A stretch of 64,000 bases of DNA from Variovorax sp. J22G73 (lineage in GTDB: Bacteria; Pseudomonadota; Gammaproteobacteria; Burkholderiales; Burkholderiaceae_C), in assembly GCF_030317035.1 (NCBI RefSeq), contig NZ_JASZYK010000012.1, positions 62,001-126,000 on the forward strand, in the 5' to 3' direction. The position numbers and the translations under genes were made by a program. Under the pieces are notes generated by a model. The model worked only from the letters and a program-made list of their open reading frames with translations. It was not told the origin of the DNA and did no database searches. Shown piece by piece: positions 60,527 to 64,000 of this stretch. Every line of letters begins with the position of its first letter. Position 1 is the first letter of the stretch.

Positions 60527-61153
60527 ATGAGCCAACCCGCACCGCGCCGCGCCCTCGTCGTGATCGACGTGCAGAACGAATACTTCGAGGGCGGCGGCCT
60601 GCCCATCGAGTACCCGCCGGTCGCGCAGTCGCTGCCGAAGATCACGCAGGCCATGGACGCCGCGCACGCGGCCGGCACGCCCGTGGTGGTGGTGCGCCAC
60701 CACGCGCCCAAGGGCGCGCCCGTGTTCCAGGCCGACGCGCACAACGGCCAGCTGCACCCCGAGGTCGCCAAGCGGCCGCACGACCACCTCGTGACCAAGG
60801 CGCTGCCGAGCGTGTTCGCCGGCACCGACTTCGCCGAGTGGATCGCGCAGAACCGGATCGACACGCTGAGCGTGGCCGGCTACATGACGCACAACTGCGA
60901 CGCCTCCACCGTGTACGAGGCGCTGCACCGCGGGCTGAACGTGGAGTTCCTGTCGGACGCGACCGGCGCGCTGCCTTACGAGAACGCGGCGGGCCGCGCC
61001 AGCGCGGAGGAAATCCACCGCGTGTTCAGCGTCGTGTTCCACAGCAACTTCGCGGCCGTGGCGACCACCGACGCATGGGTCGCGGCGCTGCAGGCCGGCC
61101 AGGCCCTCGAGAAGGACAACGTGGTCATGTCCAACCGCCGCGCGCGGGGCTGA
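60527..61153 (+). CDS. Isochorismatase-like cysteine hydrolase
   Basis: Product of 208 residues with the complete Asp-Lys-Cys triad: Asp14 (ALVVIDVQNEYFEGG), Lys91 (VTKALPSVFAGTDF) and Cys124 (GYMTHNCDAST), plus the cis-peptide motif before the Cys. An AAGGA ribosome site precedes the ATG. The family hydrolyses amides and related bonds (nicotinamide, N-carbamoyl compounds, isochorismate); the substrate is not evident. Probably controlled by the divergent GlxA-type regulator. Confidence 0.9.
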   Translation: MSQPAPRRALVVIDVQNEYFEGGGLPIEYPPVAQSLPKITQAMDAAHAAGTPVVVVRHHAPKGAPVFQADAHNGQLHPEVAKRPHDHLVTKALPSVFAGTDFAEWIAQNRIDTLSVAGYMTHNCDASTVYEALHRGLNVEFLSDATGALPYENAAGRASAEEIHRVFSVVFHSNFAAVATTDAWVAALQAGQALEKDNVVMSNRRARG

Positions 61154-61180
61154 GCCGGCAGCCCTTATGCTTCACCCCCC

Positions 61181-62137
61181 ATGGGTGAATTCGACCTGAT
61201 CACACGCTACTTCAAGCGCCCCGCCGTGCGCTCTCCGCTCGGCGTGGGCGACGACTGCGCGCTGCTGGCGCCCGCGGCGGGCATGCAGCTCGCCGTGTCT
61301 TCCGACATGCTGGTCGAGGGGCGGCACTTTCTGTCCACCGTCGAGCCCGCGCGGCTGGGCCACAAGGCGCTGGCGGTGAACCTCAGCGACCTGGCGGCCT
61401 GCGGCGCGAAGCCGCTGGCCTTCACGCTCGCGCTCGCGTTGCCGGGCGTGGACGAGTCCTGGCTCGAAGGCTTCTCGCGCGGCCTGTTCGCGCTGGCCGA
61501 CGCGCACGGCTGCGAGCTGGTGGGCGGCGACACCACGCGCGGACCGCTCAACATCTGCATCACCGTGTTCGGCGAAGTGCCGGCCGGCGCGGCGCTGCTG
61601 CGCTCGGGCGCGCGCGCGGGCGACGACATCTGGGTGAGCGGCACGCTGGGCGACGCGCGGCTGGCGCTGGAAGTGTTCCGCGGCACGATCGCGCTGTCGG
61701 CCGAGGCCTTCGAGGCCGCGCGCTTTCGCATGGAGCAGCCCACGCCGCGCGTGGCGCTGGGCCAGGCATTGCGCGGCGTGGCCACGTCGGCGGTGGATGT
61801 GAGCGACGGGCTCATCGGCGACCTGGGGCACATCCTGGCGGCGAGCCGGGTCGGCGCCACGCTCGACGTCGATGCCACCACGGCGCTGGTCGCCGCCGAG
61901 GCGCCGGGGTTGCGCACCGAGCTGCTGCGCACCTGCGCGCTCTCGGGGGGCGACGACTACGAGCTGGTCTTCACCGCGCCGCCCTCGGCGCGCGAGGCCG
62001 TAATGCAGGCCGGCGCGCACAGCACCACGCGCGTCACGCGCATCGGCGGCATCGAGGCCGATGCCGGACTGCGCATCGTGGACGCGGCCGGCGCGCCGGT
62101 GTCGCAGCGCTTCGGCTCGTTCGACCACTTCGTCTGA
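61181..62137 (+). CDS. thiL: Thiamine-monophosphate kinase
   Basis: Product of 318 residues, normal for ThiL. MGEFDLITRYF, GVGDDCALLAP, SSDMLVEGRHF, NLSDLAACGAKP, GGDTTRGP, DVSDGLIGDLGHIL and LSGGDDYELVFTAPP are all present, covering the Mg-ATP and substrate sites. It makes thiamine diphosphate from thiamine monophosphate. It follows the cysteine hydrolase by 27 bases on the same strand; co-transcription is possible. Confidence 0.97.
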   Translation: MGEFDLITRYFKRPAVRSPLGVGDDCALLAPAAGMQLAVSSDMLVEGRHFLSTVEPARLGHKALAVNLSDLAACGAKPLAFTLALALPGVDESWLEGFSRGLFALADAHGCELVGGDTTRGPLNICITVFGEVPAGAALLRSGARAGDDIWVSGTLGDARLALEVFRGTIALSAEAFEAARFRMEQPTPRVALGQALRGVATSAVDVSDGLIGDLGHILAASRVGATLDVDATTALVAAEAPGLRTELLRTCALSGGDDYELVFTAPPSAREAVMQAGAHSTTRVTRIGGIEADAGLRIVDAAGAPVSQRFGSFDHFV

Positions 62138-62138
62138 G

Positions 62139-62155
62139 GCGCCGAGCCGCGGCGC
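62139..62155. terminator. GC hairpin after thiL
   Basis: GCGCCG-AGCCG-CGGCGC follows the thiL stop by one base, between two convergent genes. There is no U tract, so its role as a terminator is only possible. Confidence 0.35.
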
Positions 62156-62183
62156 GCCAGACGCTTCAGCGTTGGCGTGGTGC

Positions 62184-62894
62184 TCAGGAGCCCCGCACCA
62201 TCGCCTGCATCTTGCGTTGCGCCGCGTTGATGGCGGCGGACTGGCCGTTCAGCTGCTGCAGCATCTTGTTGAACTCGGCCTGCACCACCGGGTCGGTCAC
62301 GCTCACCGTGCTGCCCGAGATCTGGATCTTCGACTTGTTCTGCTCGATGTAGCCGCCGATGGCCAGCGCGCTGTCGAACACGGCGTCGAGCGCGGGGAAC
62401 ACTTCCTTGAAGGTGGTCGAGGGCTCGGTCACGGTCTTGGCGTAGGCCTTGTCGTAGACCTGCTTCAGGTCGTCGGGCTGCTTGAGCTGCGCGTGCGCGG
62501 CGTCGGCCTTGGCGGTCTGCTGGTCGAGCGCGGTGCGCAGGCCGGCCAGGCCGTCCTTCGCGGCCTTGATGTCGTCGCGGCGCGAAACCAGGTCGCCGAT
62601 GGAGCGCAGCCCGCCCTTGGCCATGATCTGCGTCATCGGCTGGCTCACCGACTGGTTCATGCCCTCGTTGAAATCGGTGATCACCGCGTAGTGCTGCGCG
62701 TAGTCGCCGAAGGACGACTTCTCTTCGGCCGTGGGCTTGGGCACGTGGATGCCGGGCTTGTCGAGCACGCGGGTCTGCAGGTAGGTGCTGAAGGCCTGGC
62801 GCTGCTCGGCCTCCTTGTTGCCGCAGGCCACCAGCGCGAAGCTGAAGGCCAGCAGGAGCGACAGGGGCCCGAAACGTTGAACGAAATTTCTCAT
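62184..62894 (-). CDS. DUF3053 (YiaF-like) lipoprotein
   Basis: Product of 236 residues from ATG 62894, with GGAGGG upstream. Lipoprotein signal SLLLAFSFALVACGNKE gives lipidated Cys24. The remainder (KEAEQRQAFSTYLQTRVLDKPGIHVPKPTAEEKSSFGDYAQHYAVI, helical, Gln/Lys/Asp-rich) matches DUF3053, a family of periplasmic lipoproteins of unknown function. The longer frame to 63107 would remove the signal peptide from the N-terminus and was rejected. Confidence 0.88.
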   Translation of the reverse strand: MRNFVQRFGPLSLLLAFSFALVACGNKEAEQRQAFSTYLQTRVLDKPGIHVPKPTAEEKSSFGDYAQHYAVITDFNEGMNQSVSQPMTQIMAKGGLRSIGDLVSRRDDIKAAKDGLAGLRTALDQQTAKADAAHAQLKQPDDLKQVYDKAYAKTVTEPSTTFKEVFPALDAVFDSALAIGGYIEQNKSKIQISGSTVSVTDPVVQAEFNKMLQQLNGQSAAINAAQRKMQAMVRGS

Positions 62895-63006
62895 GGGGCA
62901 AGGCCCTCCCGCTTGTTGTGAATGCGAAAAATTATAGGGAGCGCCTTGTTGCGTCGGTGCAGGCGAGCGCCGCGACCTGCGGTGCGCTGCGGCGGCCTGC
63001 AACCCG

Positions 63007-64000
63007 TCAAGTGCCCCGCCGGGCCACGGCCCGAAAGGCCAGCCAGACGGCCACCGCGGGCGCGATCGCGAAGCTCGCGAACAGCCAGGCGGCCGCCGAC
63101 TGCGCACCCGTCACCCCGCCCGGCGTGGTGAGCCCCGCCGCGTTCGCCACCAGCCCCGCCACCGCGGCGCCCACGGCCATGCCGTAGAGCTGCACGGTGG
63201 TGATCGAGGCGGAGGCCAGGCCTTCCTCGCCCTTGGGTGCGAGCGACATCACGCGCGTCAGCAGGTGCGGCCAGCCGATGCCCACGCCAAACCCCACGGC
63301 CGCCAGCGCGATGGCCACCAGCAAGGTCTCCACACCCGGGCCGAAGCGGCCCGGCGCGGGCAGCAGCAGCGCGAGCGCCACGAGGCCCAGCGTGCAGATC
63401 ACCGGCCCGGCGCGCAGCATGCGGTCGGCACCCGCGCCGCTGCGGCCCGACGAGCTCAGCGAGCCCACGCTCCAGCCGCCGGCCATCGCTGCGGTGAGGT
63501 AGCCCGCCGCCAGCGGCGAGTGGCCGTGCAGCAGCTGCAGGAAGTACGGCACGAAGATCTCGGTGGTGGTGCCGATAAGCAGCAGCGCCACGCTCGCGTA
63601 GATGGCGCCCAGCGGCGCGCGCATCGAATACGCGCCGCTCGGCAGCACGCGCACGGCGGCGCGGCTGTCGATGCGCGTGGCCGCGAAGCCGATGCCCAGC
63701 CCCAGCGCCACGCCGAGCGCCTGCCACGCCAGGCTGGACCACAGGCCGCTGGCCGCGATCACCAGCACCGAGGCCGCGAGCAGGCCGATCTGCACGGCCG
63801 GCACGCGGGGCAGCGTGGCGGGGCGCGCGTGCATCACGCCGGCCGAGGGGCGCAGCTGCACCAGCACCAGCAGCGCCTGCGCGGCCGCCACCGGCAGCAG
63901 GAACCAGAAGGCCCAGCGCCAGTGGCCCGCCTGCGCGAAAAGCCCGCCCACCGCCGGCCCGCACAGCGTGGCGACGCCCCACATGCCCGACACCAGCGCC
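63007..64000 (-). CDS. MFS transporter, N-terminus cut by window edge
   Basis: The frame is open to the window end (preceding codons read ALVSGMWGVATLCGPAVGG), so the true start lies beyond 64000. About 330 residues are visible with roughly ten membrane segments. GPAVGGLFAQAGHWRWAFWFLLPVAAAQ is the motif C and loop pattern of 14-helix drug-exporter-like MFS proteins (DHA2 type). The ATG at 63993 is internal to this pattern and not the start. Substrate unknown. Confidence 0.88.
   Translation of the reverse strand, partial: ALVSGMWGVATLCGPAVGGLFAQAGHWRWAFWFLLPVAAAQALLVLVQLRPSAGVMHARPATLPRVPAVQIGLLAASVLVIAASGLWSSLAWQALGVALGLGIGFAATRIDSRAAVRVLPSGAYSMRAPLGAIYASVALLLIGTTTEIFVPYFLQLLHGHSPLAAGYLTAAMAGGWSVGSLSSSGRSGAGADRMLRAGPVICTLGLVALALLLPAPGRFGPGVETLLVAIALAAVGFGVGIGWPHLLTRVMSLAPKGEEGLASASITTVQLYGMAVGAAVAGLVANAAGLTTPGGVTGAQSAAAWLFASFAIAPAVAVWLAFRAVARRGT

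Noticed and set aside
1..64000. CRISPR arrays, tRNA or rRNA genes
   Set aside because: I read for spaced identical repeats and for tRNA-like cloverleaf ends and saw none. The only regular repeats are contiguous 9- or 12-bp units.

Overview
The window is a GC-rich, densely coded stretch of a beta-proteobacterial chromosome. Gene content (TssKLM/TagF type VI secretion, KatE plus small membrane protein, LigD/Ku, Gcr-like membrane protein, ApaG, Rpe, ThiL) and the style of its intergenic repeats suggest Comamonadaceae, most likely Variovorax or a close relative. This placement is inference from gene content; no rRNA or other marker gene is present.

Layout. (1) 1-8844, minus strand: part of a type VI secretion (T6SS) locus, transcribed tssK-tssL-tssM-tagF, followed after a large inverted repeat (1185-1837) by a PpkA-like Ser/Thr kinase cut by the window edge. 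(2) 9031-16830, minus strand: a VgrG island in the order vgrG, DUF4123 adaptor, VasX-like pore-forming effector, and two paralogous membrane proteins that are immunity candidates. The effector is split by a +1 frameshift and the second immunity copy carries an in-frame amber codon. (3) 16908-24517: a signalling block with three orphan periplasmic binding proteins (two tandem PhnD-like, one ABC_sub_bind-like) around two hybrid histidine kinases, with no ABC permease or ATPase. (4) 24591-28215: three glycosyltransferase genes. (5) 28226-37821, minus strand: a two-partner secretion operon reading CHAT/TPR protein, TpsB, then a 1859-residue haemagglutinin-type TpsA. (6) 38080-44635, plus strand: a second VgrG island (vgrG with C-terminal extension, Tle5-type phospholipase D, Sel1-repeat lipoprotein). 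(7) 44678-64000: stress and housekeeping genes, namely a KatE operon, a transglutaminase, LigD and Ku (end joining), a desuccinylase-like hydrolase, rpe, apaG, a tight Gcr/antiporter/YbdK operon, a GlxA-type regulator divergent from an isochorismatase-like hydrolase, thiL, a DUF3053 lipoprotein and an MFS transporter cut by the window edge.

How it fits together. Regions 1, 2, 5 and 6 form a contact-competition neighbourhood: T6SS envelope and baseplate proteins with post-translational control (PpkA, TagF), two separate VgrG-effector-immunity cargos and a two-partner secretion system. Both vgrG genes share a 5' leader made of two identical blocks at identical spacing with a covarying hairpin between them, which suggests common regulation. 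The most system-like novelty is the CHAT-TpsB-TpsA operon, whose caspase-like protein has a signal peptide and therefore probably acts in the periplasm. Nine- and twelve-base tandem repeats recur in linkers, signal peptides and gene junctions and look like a length-variable feature of this genome.

No tRNA, rRNA, CRISPR array, transposase or prophage genes were seen.
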